Shown here piece after piece: positions 38,336 through 46,865 of a stretch of DNA of 64,000 nt. Source of the DNA: Streptomyces decoyicus (lineage in GTDB: Bacteria; Actinomycetota; Actinomycetes; Streptomycetales; Streptomycetaceae); assembly GCF_019880305.1 (NCBI RefSeq), contig NZ_CP082301.1, positions 1,302,001 through 1,366,000 of the forward strand. Reading direction: 5' to 3'. Made by a program: the position numbers and the translations under genes. The notes under the pieces were generated by a model. It was not told where the DNA came from and ran no database searches. It saw only the letters and a program-made list of their open reading frames with translations. Positions within the stretch are counted from its first letter, which is position 1, and each line of letters opens with the position of its first letter.

Positions 38336-39469
38336 TTACGCGGTGACGTCCGTGGCACCCGGACCGGCCACGCCCTTCCGGCGGCGCACGCCGATGACCA
38401 CACCCGCGCCGACCACCGTCGCGGCTCCGCCGGCGAGAGCGATCTCCGGGAGCGCGGACGAGGAACCGGTCGCGGCGAGATGGGCGCCGCCCTGCGGGCT
38501 GAGGCCACCGGTGGAATCGGAACCACCTGTACCGCCGCCGGACGCGGCGTTCTGGCCGGGCTCGGCCGTGCCACCCGGCTTGCCCGGCTCACCCGGCTTG
38601 GTGGTCGGGTGCTGCGTCGGCTTCGCGCCCGCGGGGAGGATGGTGAAGTCGTACCAGGCTTCCTTGGCCGAACCACAGGAACCGTCGCGGTTGCGGTAGT
38701 CGCCGGCGGCGAGCGCGTACCCGGCGCCGGGCTTGGCGTCCTTGACCACGCGGGTGCGCAGTTGGAGCGTGATGGTGCTGTGCGGTCCGACGGCAAAGAA
38801 GCCGAACAGGTCGTCGGGCGCCGCGTCATGGAAGGTCTTCCACCGCCCCGTCTTGGCGTCGCGGTATTCGGTCTCCAGCTCCCAGTACGGCCGGTCGACA
38901 TCTTCGGCGGAGGACACGAGCAGGAAGGGCTGGACCTCCCCCAGGGACTTGCCGGTGGTGTTGGTGAGCGTCATGGAGAAGGGGGTCCAGGCGCCGCCCG
39001 CAGTCAGCTGGGGCGGCAGTCTGTGGACGGCCACCTGTAACTGGCCGGACTCGAACGCGCAGGACTGACCCGCATCATCGGCATCACCGGGGGCCTTGCC
39101 TCCACCGGTGGCACCACCCGCGCCGGTGGTCCCCGCAGCGGTCCTTTCGGCGGTCCCGGCGGCTTTCGGCGGCTTCCCCGGGCCGGGACGGGCGGCCCCG
39201 TCGCGGTCCTGGGATGCCGAGCCGCCGGCAGCGGCTTCGCCCGGGCGCCGCGGCTCGTCCGGGTTACCCGTTCCGCCGCCGCTCGTTGCGGAATCCGCCG
39301 GCCGGTCCGCCGGTGTCGCGGCATCGGGGGAGGCGGGGGAGACGGGCGTGCGGGGACCGGCCTCGGACACCGGTTCCGTTGCGAACGAGGCGGCGGGCGC
39401 GGCCAGTACGGCGGTGGGCGCTATCACGGCAGCCGCTGCGGCGGCCGTCAGGGCGCGGCGAATCTTCAT
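38336..39469 (-). CDS. LAXTG-anchored cell-wall surface protein (sortase substrate)
   Basis: A 377-residue surface protein. An N-terminal signal peptide (residues 1-31) leads to a Pro/Gly/Ala-rich disordered region (about 32-135) and a beta-rich domain (about 136-275; TPFSMTLTNTTGKSLGEVQPFLLVSS, YWELETEYRDAKTGRWKTF). A second Gly/Pro linker ends in the sorting signal LAATG near residue 331, followed by a hydrophobic helix and RRRK. LAXTG signals are cleaved by Streptomyces class E sortases, which join such proteins to the cell wall. No sortase gene is in the window. The start follows GAGAGG. Confidence 0.88.
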   Translation of the reverse strand: MKIRRALTAAAAAAVIAPTAVLAAPAASFATEPVSEAGPRTPVSPASPDAATPADRPADSATSGGGTGNPDEPRRPGEAAAGGSASQDRDGAARPGPGKPPKAAGTAERTAAGTTGAGGATGGGKAPGDADDAGQSCAFESGQLQVAVHRLPPQLTAGGAWTPFSMTLTNTTGKSLGEVQPFLLVSSAEDVDRPYWELETEYRDAKTGRWKTFHDAAPDDLFGFFAVGPHSTITLQLRTRVVKDAKPGAGYALAAGDYRNRDGSCGSAKEAWYDFTILPAGAKPTQHPTTKPGEPGKPGGTAEPGQNAASGGGTGGSDSTGGLSPQGGAHLAATGSSSALPEIALAGGAATVVGAGVVIGVRRRKGVAGPGATDVTA

Positions 39470-39734
39470 TCAGCAGACCTCTCGGATCCCAAGTGCCGCC
39501 TGGGCGGCAGAGGTTGACGTTCGTCATGGTCAGGCCGTGCATGACGCATGGTGTGCGTGAGTGCGCTTGCAGACATGCGTACATGTGCACACCTGCGCCC
39601 CGTGCAAGACGGCTCGCACTGCGAAAAGGTTGCACCCTCAAGTCACCGCAGTGGCGCATAAGGTGGGAGGTATCCTCGTATTTCCGTTAGGGTCCAGGTG
39701 GGGCGATACGCCGCCATGAACTCACTGACCATGA

Positions 39735-40010
39735 ACTGAACATGAGTGGGAGTTGCTCACCCCGCTGATACCGTGGGCCGTCACCAAACGGCCTCGGGTG
39801 GCAGGCCGCCAGGTCAGCAAGGGGATTGGCCTAAAGATCCGCCCCGGCATCTCGCGGCGTGACCTGCCGGAACGCTATGGGCCGTGGCAGACGCTCTGCA
39901 CCCGCTTCCGCCGCTACGCGCTCGACGGCGTGCCCACCCGCGCTCTGCAGCAGATTCAGACCCAGTCAGGCGGACGCCTCCTGTGACATCGCGCAGCCCG
40001 TTACGACGAA
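39735..40010 (+). pseudogene. IS5-family transposase remnant (N-terminal part)
   Basis: In one frame this reads TEHEWELLTPLIP, then RVAGRQVSKGIGLKIRPGISRRDLPERYGPWQTLCTRFRRYALDGVPTRALQQIQTQ. This matches the N-terminal region of IS5-type transposases (EWELLxPLLP, then GIxxxxRTGxxWRDLPERYGPWQTVxxRFRRW). A shift of frame near 39955 continues the match as QADASCDI. The start codon is lost, there is an internal deletion, and the DDE domain is missing. The remainder to 40585 is degraded sequence. Confidence 0.75.
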
Positions 40011-40185
40011 CACCACTCGGGCGACTCGCCCCAGGCCAATCTCCAGAGTCCCTTCAACACGCCCGAGCCACACACCGTCTTCACCCGCTGGAGCCTGTGA
40101 CCGAGGCCGCTGGTTGACCTTGCCCCTGGGAGAAGCCACAGCATCAGTGGGCCAACTGAAGTGGCCGGCTCGCGGAGGAGCGAGG

Positions 40186-40512
40186 ATGAACATCGAGAGC
40201 CACCAGCTGCGTTTTCGGGAGTTGCTTCGCGAGGCCGACCACTACCGTCTCGCCCCCAAGGTCAGGAAGACCGAACCGGCTTCCCAAAACGCCACGGCCG
40301 GCGCCTGCCGGCCCTTTCGCCTGCGCTTGCTGCCCCGGCGCTGGGGATCACCACGGCAGAAGAGGCGTATGCACCCCTCGGGCCCGGCGACACCCCCCGA
40401 CCCCACCCCCGACCCCGCCCCCGCGTCATCCCCTCGACGGGAGACGGTGGTGGGTGGGACCTGGAGGTCAGCGGCCCTCTTGCAGGATCGCGAGCATCAA
40501 AACGGGGGCTGA
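40186..40512 (+). CDS. Possible small protein or relic
   Basis: An ATG behind GGAGGAG opens a frame that begins with a regular, charged amphipathic helix (MNIESHQLRFRELLREADHY and on to about residue 30), as in small Streptomyces proteins of unknown role. After about residue 45 the sequence becomes low-complexity and looks out of frame (PPDPTPDPAPA), so an original short gene may have been frameshifted. The total open length is 108 residues. I do not assign a function. Confidence 0.35.
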   Translation: MNIESHQLRFRELLREADHYRLAPKVRKTEPASQNATAGACRPFRLRLLPRRWGSPRQKRRMHPSGPATPPDPTPDPAPASSPRRETVVGGTWRSAALLQDREHQNGG

Positions 40513-40522
40513 GCGGACGGGG

Positions 40523-40569
40523 CCCGGCCCGGTGTCCCGGCGAGTGGGATGCCGGGACACCGGGCCGGG
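40523..40569. terminator. Strong hairpin terminator after the amino-acid oxidase gene
   Basis: A perfect 19-bp stem (40523-40541 with 40551-40569) around a 9-base loop, 17 bases past the end of the oxidase gene on the minus strand. It is the strongest hairpin seen in the window. Confidence 0.85.
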
Positions 40570-40585
40570 GGTCCCCTCACCCCTC

Positions 40586-42706
40586 TCAGCCCGTGTGGAC
40601 CTTCAATGCCGTCCGGACGGCGGATTCGAGGGCGCCTTCGATCCAGGCGGGCTTGATGGACGTGTGGTCCCCCGCGAAATGCAGCGGCCCTTCGGATGCG
40701 GGGACGTCGGGGAACAGTTCCGTGTGCTGGCCGGGGAAGAGCACGGAAGCCTCGCCGTAAGCGTAGTGGTCACGCATCCACGACTGGGTCTTGCACTTGT
40801 TGGTGAAGAAGACCTCGCACCGGCGGCCGAAGACAGCCTGCACTCCGGCGAGCGCGCGCAGATACCGCTCCTCGTCGGCGAAGGCGTCCCATTTGAGGGC
40901 GTCGTCGGACCAGCTGTAGGAGGCGAGCATGATGCCTCCGTCGCTGCCCTCCAGAGGGTGCGCGTGCTCGAAGTACATGAAGCGGTTGGCGTTGTCGCTC
41001 ACGGAGCCGCCGCCACGGACATGGGCGGCATCCGGTTCGCCGCTCACGACGGGCCGGAAGACGGCGAAGCACTTCTTGAGTTCGTCGGGGATCGTCACCC
41101 CCAGGGCCTTCACGGACTTGTGCGCGCCGAGGTACTTGCCGTGCTTGACTCCGCCCGCCTTGTACTTTTCGTAGAGCTTGTCCTCGATGGAGTTCAGCGC
41201 CGCCTTCCACTGCGCCTCGGTGAACTCCCACCACCGTTGGGAGAACTCCAGCAGCACCTTGGTCGCGGCGTCGTAGTGCAGTTCCGTGATGGCCCGGCGC
41301 TTGCCGTAGGTGAGCGGAGGGTCGAAGGTGACGTGGCGCAGTCCGGAGAAGGGGACGGTGATGATCGCCTCGTCACCCTCGAAGACCTCCGTGACGCCCC
41401 CGTCGCCGGTCTGGCAGTCCTCGGAAACGGTGTGCACCCTGACCTTGCCGCCGTGGTGTTCGACGCGTAAGGCGCGCCTGTCGAGCCGTACCTTCCCCTT
41501 CACAGGCGCGTACAGCGCGTCGGCGAGCAGCGCGGTGCCGCCCTTGATCTCCCAGAACTTGGTCTTGGGGTCGATCAGCGCGGCGGACAGGAAGCTGTGC
41601 GTGAAGGAGAGGTGCAGCCGGGAGGTCAGGTTCTGGACGGTGCCGATGAGGTCGATGGTCCTGGTGTCGAGCCTGGCGGCTTCGGTGAGATAGCGGTACA
41701 TGGACCAGTGGCCGTACTTCTTGAGAACCTCGGCCCATCCGTCGACGAGGGCCGTCCCCTCCTTGCCCCGGATGAGCCGGTGTGCGGGTTCGAGGGCGTG
41801 CGCGAGGATGGCGGAGGCGGTCTTCGTGCGGTTGGGGCCCGTGACACCAAAGGTGCCGTTGATCTTTTCGGGGTTCTTCTCGTAGTCGGCACGGCGCATG
41901 TGGATGCCATTGACGTGGATCCAGGTGCGATTGGCCTTCTTCGTCGGGTTGTCGACCTCCACGTCCACCAGGTAGAACTCCTGGAGCGCGAGGTCGAGCT
42001 TCTTGATCAGTGCCATGAGGAGCGGGTGGCTGTCGGGCAGCCGCATGGCCCCGGCTTCGGCGTACTGCTTGGGGTCGGCGAAGGGCTGCTCCCCCTTCTC
42101 GTGGCCGCCCTTGCGGAACGTCTTGATTCGGCCGCCGACGCGGTTGCCGTTGGCCTCGATCACAACGACATCGTGGCCCGACCGGTTGAGCAGGTTGGCG
42201 GCGAGCAGGCCGGCCGGTCCGGCCCCGACGATCAGGACCCGCTTCGTTGCTTTCGCCCCGCTGGCGGGCAAGCCGTTCTCGATGGCCTTCAGGTAGGCCG
42301 GGACGAGGGGCTTGTCGTGCTCGTCGTAGACGGCGATGGCGCGGGCGACCGTGGTGTATGCCTTGGGATCGACGCCGGGCAGCAGCGCGGCCGGCGCCGC
42401 CGAGGGTGCGGTGGCAGGGCTCAACGCGGTTGCGGGCGCGGCGGAGACGGCGGTGAGCCCGGCAGCGAGCGCCGAGGCACCGGTCGCCGTGACCACGGAG
42501 CGCCGGGAGGGCTGTGCGTCGTGCGACCGAGGCGAGGGGTGCGAGGCGCGTGAAGCATCCGTCGCGAGTTGCTCCTCGCTCGATGCGCCCGTGCTCTTCG
42601 TGCTCGGAATGCTCACGTCTGGGGTGCTCACGTCTGGGGTGCTCATGCCTGGGGTGCTCACGTCTGGGGTGCTCATGTCTTGTGTAGTCATGTCTTGTGT
42701 ACTCAT
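40586..42706 (-). CDS. Flavin-dependent L-amino-acid oxidase, L-glutamate-oxidase-like, Tat-exported
   Basis: A 706-residue FAD amine oxidase that strongly resembles Streptomyces L-glutamate oxidase, which converts an L-amino acid to the 2-oxo acid, ammonia and H2O2. The dinucleotide-binding motif is [16 protein letters not shown] (about 158-173), with the family blocks [43 protein letters not shown] and the C-terminal [21 protein letters not shown] Tat signal is seen at residues 67-92 ([10 protein letters not shown] plus hydrophobic stretch). The 66 residues ahead of it include STPDV-type repeats from a 15-bp tandem repeat. The start at 42706 lacks a clear ribosome-binding site and is uncertain. 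Substrate preference cannot be read here. Confidence 0.88.
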   Translation of the reverse strand: MSTQDMTTQDMSTPDVSTPGMSTPDVSTPDVSIPSTKSTGASSEEQLATDASRASHPSPRSHDAQPSRRSVVTATGASALAAGLTAVSAAPATALSPATAPSAAPAALLPGVDPKAYTTVARAIAVYDEHDKPLVPAYLKAIENGLPASGAKATKRVLIVGAGPAGLLAANLLNRSGHDVVVIEANGNRVGGRIKTFRKGGHEKGEQPFADPKQYAEAGAMRLPDSHPLLMALIKKLDLALQEFYLVDVEVDNPTKKANRTWIHVNGIHMRRADYEKNPEKINGTFGVTGPNRTKTASAILAHALEPAHRLIRGKEGTALVDGWAEVLKKYGHWSMYRYLTEAARLDTRTIDLIGTVQNLTSRLHLSFTHSFLSAALIDPKTKFWEIKGGTALLADALYAPVKGKVRLDRRALRVEHHGGKVRVHTVSEDCQTGDGGVTEVFEGDEAIITVPFSGLRHVTFDPPLTYGKRRAITELHYDAATKVLLEFSQRWWEFTEAQWKAALNSIEDKLYEKYKAGGVKHGKYLGAHKSVKALGVTIPDELKKCFAVFRPVVSGEPDAAHVRGGGSVSDNANRFMYFEHAHPLEGSDGGIMLASYSWSDDALKWDAFADEERYLRALAGVQAVFGRRCEVFFTNKCKTQSWMRDHYAYGEASVLFPGQHTELFPDVPASEGPLHFAGDHTSIKPAWIEGALESAVRTALKVHTG
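42611..42706 (-). repeat. 15-bp tandem repeat in the oxidase leader
   Basis: About six units of a 15-base repeat (consensus GCTCACGTCTGGGGT on the plus strand; units start at 42611, 42626, 42641, 42656, 42671 and 42686, with the later ones diverged). They encode the pentapeptide S-T-P-D-V/M in the N-terminal leader of the oxidase. Confidence 0.85.
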
Positions 42707-42836
42707 CGGGCATCACACTTGGCATACGAGCGACACAGAGCCAGTGCATTCACACGGACGAGGACCGTAAACCACTCAAACCGCTACATGACGCGGCTCC
42801 CCCGTCAACGTCAACGTCCAGACGAGAAGCGGACGT

Positions 42837-43060
42837 TCACTCCCCCGCCCCTTCCCGAAGCACCTTGACCAGCACAATCCACCTCGCCTGCGGAGAGCGC
42901 CACAGCAGCACGCCGGACCAGTAACAAGCGCCGTTCGCGAGGTAGTTGAGCATCCGCCCCACGACCTCCCGGCGGACACGGGTGTCGGCGTCCCGCTCGA
43001 CCTGCACCAGCGTCGGCACGCCGTCAGCATCGACAAGGAGAGGGTCCAGTCCAACTTCAG
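42837..43060 (-). pseudogene. Nuclease-fold (PD-(D/E)xK-like) protein fragment
   Basis: A stretch in one frame reads LDPLLVDADGVPTLVQVERDADTRVRREVVGRMLNYLANGACYWS. It looks like the core of a restriction-endonuclease-fold protein family (PDLLLVxxDxVPTFVEVKRAxDTRIRREVVGQMLDYAAN). The catalytic E-V-K has become Q-V-E, and both ends of the gene are missing. The fragment abuts the Imm5-like gene stop at 43057. The relation to the family is from memory. Confidence 0.55.
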
Positions 43061-43569
43061 TCGAACACCGACCAGCAGATGCCGTTCCGCAATCGCTGGT
43101 CGTCAAGTACGAGCTCGCGAATCGCCTCCGGGAGCTGGTCACGCTGCCACTGGCACTCGCGTCGCCCTGCGGCCTCACCCTCCCCTTCCGGCGCGGCAGC
43201 ACGTATGGCCTTGATGGCATAGGCGGCCGCACCGAGCTCGTGCGCGGCGACGTGTGCGACGACCCCGGCCTGGCCGGCGGCGTACGCGGCATGCCGTGCT
43301 GCGCCACGCAGGTCTCGGGCCGCGCCCATGGCATGGCCTCCCGCCGCGCGAGCCCGGGTCATGTTGACCTCGCCACGCACCCAGGCGCGGGCATGCTCGA
43401 TCGCTTGACGCGGCCGTGGGTCCTCGGGCTGAGCCGACTCGAAGAGGTCAAGGACGTGCTCCGCGCAAGATGCCGCCCAAAGAGCGAGGAGATGGTGATC
43501 CGGATCAGTGAGGGTGCCACCGCGCCGGATCGTCACGAACCGGGGGTCCCGGACCTTCGGGAGGATCAT
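43057..43569 (-). CDS. Imm5-like putative immunity protein
   Basis: A 170-residue, mainly alpha-helical soluble protein that I recognise as the Imm5-like putative immunity family of polymorphic-toxin loci. The pattern is MILPKVRDPRFVTIRRGGTLTD at the start, then LLALWAASCAEHVLDLFE and Ala-rich helices ARAAGGHAMGAARDLRGAARHAAYAAGQAG, AHVAAHELGAAAYAIKAI, ending WQRDQLPEAIRELV. The ATG at 43569 follows AAGGAG by 10 bases. No matching toxin gene is adjacent, so it is an orphan, perhaps kept for protection from neighbours. Confidence 0.8.
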   Translation of the reverse strand: MILPKVRDPRFVTIRRGGTLTDPDHHLLALWAASCAEHVLDLFESAQPEDPRPRQAIEHARAWVRGEVNMTRARAAGGHAMGAARDLRGAARHAAYAAGQAGVVAHVAAHELGAAAYAIKAIRAAAPEGEGEAAGRRECQWQRDQLPEAIRELVLDDQRLRNGICWSVFD

Positions 43570-44309
43570 GGTTGGCACTCCTTCTGCTGGCATCCGCCCC
43601 ACACCCGAGGGCGCGCGCCCGCGACCAGCCATGCCCACCCCGAAGCAGATCCTGCAAACCCGATGGTCGATCCGCAAGCTCGTCGACCACACCCGGTGCG
43701 CACCTGAGCGCGCTGCTCGCGGCTCTCGGGGCACCGGCGCCGACCGACGACAACGTCCACGACTGGATGCCCGCCTGCACACCCCGGCCTCCGACCTGCG
43801 GAGAGGGGCCGGGGAAGCCGGTGGTAAGCAGGCAGCCGGGCACCTACGCGACAGCCGCCGCCATGGCCCGCCGGGCTTCGACCGTCGCCCGGCACCTGGT
43901 GCACGAGGGGTTCCCGCCGACGCCATTCCTGTGACACGGCTGCCGGCAGCGTGCACATCGTCCGACCCGATCCGACGGCTCCAGCGCAGGTACGTGGCTA
44001 CGGCCTGCAGCCTCGACAGAGGCCACCTCGCACCCGCGTTCGATTGCGGACCTGCTTCGACCGCCGCCCGCAAGACCAAGCCGAGCATCCCGTGCGACCG
44101 AACCTTGATCGTCGCCGCCGAACCTCGCGGACGCGTCCCGCTGGAGGCGGCGGCCATATCGCTGGGTGCGTCGCAGGTTTCCGCCGACCTTGCCGGAGCC
44201 GCGCGGAACAGGTGCGATATCGCCAAAGCCGGCGAGCCGGCCCGGGACAGGCGGCCGACTCCCATCCGTCAGAGCGCCATGTCCTCTTTGCGTAGATATT
44301 CTGTGAAGT
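43570..44309. other. Region without a supported gene
   Basis: About 740 bases. Several frames are open on both strands but none shows family features, a good start or a consistent codon bias. A plus-strand piece around 43630-43930 (for example MARRASTVARHLVHEGFPPTPF) may be the remains of a broken gene. It also contains the promoter of the phosphatase gene. Confidence 0.4.
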
Positions 44310-45407
44310 GTGATCGAGTCTGGACGGCCGCGGCTCCGGCGTCGCCACGGCCGACGGAGGCTTGTGCGGCTGTCGCCGGTGATCCTCACCGTCGTCATTG
44401 CCAGCCTGGCATATGCCACTCCCCCGGAAATGGCCTTCAGTCGCCTCCTGCCCGCGGCGCCGGCCCTCGCCGCCGCTATGTGGCCGGTGCTCCCCACCGT
44501 CCTGCTGGGGACGGTCTGCCTTTTCCTGATGATCGGCCTCAGCATCGTGTTCCCCGGTCTGGGGACGTGGTGGACGGCCGCGGGGATCATCGCGGTCACC
44601 GTGGCGGCCGCGTACGGAAGTCATGTCCGGCTCCAGCGGGAGCGGACCCTCTTTCAGGTGCGGCTGGTCGCCGAGGCGGCGCAGCAGGTGGTGCTGAGTC
44701 CGATGCCGCGCCGCTTCGGGAGCGTCGAGATCGAGTCGCTGTATCTCGCGGCCGCGGCGGAGGCCCGTATCGGCGGGGACTTCTACGAGGTGGTCGACAC
44801 GCGATTCGGGGTCCGGCTGCTCATCGGTGATGTGCGGGGCAAGGGCCTGCCGGCAGTGGGGGCGGCCGCGGCGATCGTCAACTCCTTCCGGGAGGCGGCC
44901 TACGGCGAGGCCGACATGATCAGCGTCGCGCGCCGGCTGGACGCCAGCAGCACCCGTTACAACGCCGCCTTTCCCCCCGAGGGGCCGATGGAGCGCTTCG
45001 CCACCGCCCTCCTTGTCGAGATCCCGCACGACGGCAGGCGTATCGACATCCTCAACTGCGGCCACCCCCCGCCGCTGCTCCTGAACCGCGGGGAACTCCG
45101 TGCCCTTGAGCCCACCACCCCCTCGCCGCTGCTCAACCTCGCGGAGCTGATCGGCGATCACTACAACATTGACACCTTCGACTTCACCCCCGGCGACCTG
45201 CTGCTTCTCTATACCGACGGGGTCGCCGAGGCCCGCGCCCGCGACGGCGGGTTCTTCCCGCTGGCGGCCTGGATGCGCCAACAGCCCCCGACGCCGCCCC
45301 ACGAGCTGCTCACGGCTCTTCACCGCGACCTCCTCCGCTACAGCAGGGGACGCCTGGACGACGACATCGCCGCCCTCGCAGTGCGCCTGTGCGAGCCCTC
45401 GGAGTAA
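44310..45407 (+). CDS. Membrane-bound PP2C-type (SpoIIE) Ser/Thr phosphatase
   Basis: A 365-residue protein with an N-terminal cluster of three or four membrane segments (about residues 19-105) and a cytosolic SpoIIE/PP2C domain. The metal-binding residues are in ARIGGDFYEVV (GGD) and LIGDVRGKGLPA, and the C-terminal acidic site in LLLYTDGVAEAR and LDDDIAALAVRL. Such proteins dephosphorylate anti-sigma-factor antagonists or other Ser/Thr phosphoproteins. No sensor (PAS/GAF) domain is seen. The GTG start lacks a strong ribosome-binding site. Confidence 0.93.
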   Translation: MIESGRPRLRRRHGRRRLVRLSPVILTVVIASLAYATPPEMAFSRLLPAAPALAAAMWPVLPTVLLGTVCLFLMIGLSIVFPGLGTWWTAAGIIAVTVAAAYGSHVRLQRERTLFQVRLVAEAAQQVVLSPMPRRFGSVEIESLYLAAAAEARIGGDFYEVVDTRFGVRLLIGDVRGKGLPAVGAAAAIVNSFREAAYGEADMISVARRLDASSTRYNAAFPPEGPMERFATALLVEIPHDGRRIDILNCGHPPPLLLNRGELRALEPTTPSPLLNLAELIGDHYNIDTFDFTPGDLLLLYTDGVAEARARDGGFFPLAAWMRQQPPTPPHELLTALHRDLLRYSRGRLDDDIAALAVRLCEPSE

Positions 45408-45646
45408 GGCCGGGGCCCGGATCGCGGCCATGTGATGCCTCCATCCGGTGCGCTGCCGGTGCCTCCCACGGACGACCGCGCTGTCGATTCCCTACCGAGC
45501 GATCATTCGCCATTCCGCCTTGGCAGCCGAGTCGCCGCCGGGCGGCCCATCGGTGGAAGCACAAGGGACAGGAGTCTGAAAGCCACACCCGACGCCTCGC
45601 CCGGCTGCCCGGATGACTCTGTGGGTGGACGGTCCCTGCGGAGCCT
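45408..45646. other. Short intergenic stretch
   Basis: About 240 bases between the phosphatase gene and a VOC pseudogene. Nothing recognisable was seen. Confidence 0.4.
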
Positions 45647-45980
45647 TCAGCCGAGCAGCTCGGCCAGTCCGACGATGATGCCCTCGGGGCCGCGGACGTA
45701 ACAGAGCCGATAGGTGTCCTCGTACTGCTCCAGCTCGCCGACGAGTTCGGCGCCGCGGGTGCGGGGCGGGCAATGACGTCCTCGGTGTCGTCGACGGCGA
45801 ACATGATGCGACGAATGCCCAGCGTGTTCGCCGGCGCCTCTTTCGGCTCGGCGGTGATGGCCTTCGCGCCTGTGGAACACCGCCATCCCTACTCGGCCGT
45901 GGCCGTCCGGGTCCGCAGCATGGCGATGTCCTGTCGGACGTCGTCGAGCCCGATGACGCGCTCCGCCCGACGTCCCTCAA
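45647..45980 (-). pseudogene. VOC family protein pseudogene with frameshifts
   Basis: Reading the minus strand in three successive frames gives one VOC protein. The order is RVIGLDDVRQDIAMLRT, a switch at about 45886 to (PDGHGR)VGMAVFHRR, a return to the first frame with NTLGIRRIMFAVDDTEDVIAR, a switch at about 45770, and finally RTRGAELVGELEQYEDTYRLCYVRGPEGIIVGLAELLG before the stop at 45647. The pieces follow the family order, and the frame breaks fit single-base losses in C/G runs. It is probably not functional unless the breaks are sequencing errors. Confidence 0.75.
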
Positions 45981-45989
45981 GTGGCCCCT

Positions 45990-46180
45990 TGGGTCCCCGC
46001 GCATGCGGGGTTGATCCCTCGCGGACGACGGCCCGCGCTCCTCGCTCGCTGTGGTCCCCGCGACAGGAGCCTGCATGCAGCAATTCACCGGTAGTCCCCG
46101 CGCATGCGAGGTTGGTCCCGATGAGCCAGGACAGCAGCAGCGTCCGCTCGGCTGCTCCCCGCACCCGCGGGGTTGGTCCC
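45990..46180 (+). CRISPR. Degenerate type I-E-like CRISPR array, four repeats
   Basis: Four 29-base repeats or parts start at 45990, 46051, 46091 and 46152. They share TCCCCGCG/GCATGCGGGGTTGGTCCC-type sequence with a GC hairpin (CCCCGCGCATGCGGGG), as in actinobacterial type I-E repeats. Spacers are 32 bases after repeat 1 (46019-46050) and 32 bases between repeats 3 and 4 (46120-46151), the standard I-E size. Repeat 2 keeps only its first 12 bases and the next repeat follows after 40 instead of 61 bases, which shows a deletion of about 21 bases. Repeat 4 is diverged. No cas gene is in the window and no further repeat follows, so this is a relic. Confidence 0.8.
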
Positions 46181-46322
46181 GGCATGGGCCTGTGCGTCAT
46201 GCGGACACGTGCTGGCTGGTCGCTGAAGATCTGGAGTCGGCCCGCCATGCACCGCTTCGACCGGGCGCATGACGGTGCTCGACGAGCCAGCCGGACGACG
46301 GCGGGCACAGAAGTGCGCCATC

Positions 46323-46706
46323 ATGCATGAGGGTCTCGGAGTAACGGCCAGCGTATGGAACGCCAATGGCCGAGGGTTCATCGACCATGGCGAGTACGGC
46401 AGGCGACTTGAAGCGACGGACGAGGAAATGGCGCGGGATTACGACAGTCAGCTGCTGGAGTCGGTGGCAGTACGCCGTCGCAGGATGCGGGATGCCCTGT
46501 TGTTCGGTGCGCAGCGGGGACGTCGCACGGCGGACGAGCGGCTGGGGAAGGTCTTCGCGGGGATCGCGATCACGGCTGTCCTGTGCGCGGGGTGCGTGGG
46601 GTGGTCGTTCCTTCAGCACACGCTGGCCACGCAGAAGGCGGAGCAGGAGAAGCAGCAGCGTCAGATGCAGCAGTACGGGCAACCGACAAGGTCGGCGAAA
46701 CCCTAG
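46323..46706 (+). CDS. T7SS-locus small membrane protein
   Basis: A protein of about 127 residues. A charged N-terminal part (NANGRGFIDHGEYGRRLEATDEEMARDYDSQLLESVAVRRRRMRDALLFGAQRGRRTADERLGK) precedes one membrane segment (VFAGIAITAVLCAGCVGWSFLQ) and a Gln/Lys-rich tail. I associate this form with Streptomyces type VII secretion loci, where it stands beside eccD; its function is unknown. The start is uncertain: ATG 46323 is used here, ATG 46269 would add 18 residues, and neither has a strong ribosome-binding site. Confidence 0.65.
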   Translation: MHEGLGVTASVWNANGRGFIDHGEYGRRLEATDEEMARDYDSQLLESVAVRRRRMRDALLFGAQRGRRTADERLGKVFAGIAITAVLCAGCVGWSFLQHTLATQKAEQEKQQRQMQQYGQPTRSAKP

Positions 46707-46865
46707 AAGCCAACGGATCGGATCCGGACAGAGTTTGCGGCATTCCCAGCGAATGCGCGAAGAGCTCCCGTGGCGGGAGAAGGATTCCCTGACGCAGAGT
46801 CAGAGTGGAAGCATGTCCCGTTTGGCCAGAGAGTTCGTCAACTCCGCGATGATAGGTTCCGGTAA

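Noticed and set aside
43998..45431. A 477-residue minus-strand open frame
   Set aside because: It covers the PP2C phosphatase on the other strand and runs into the gene-free gap without any family feature.
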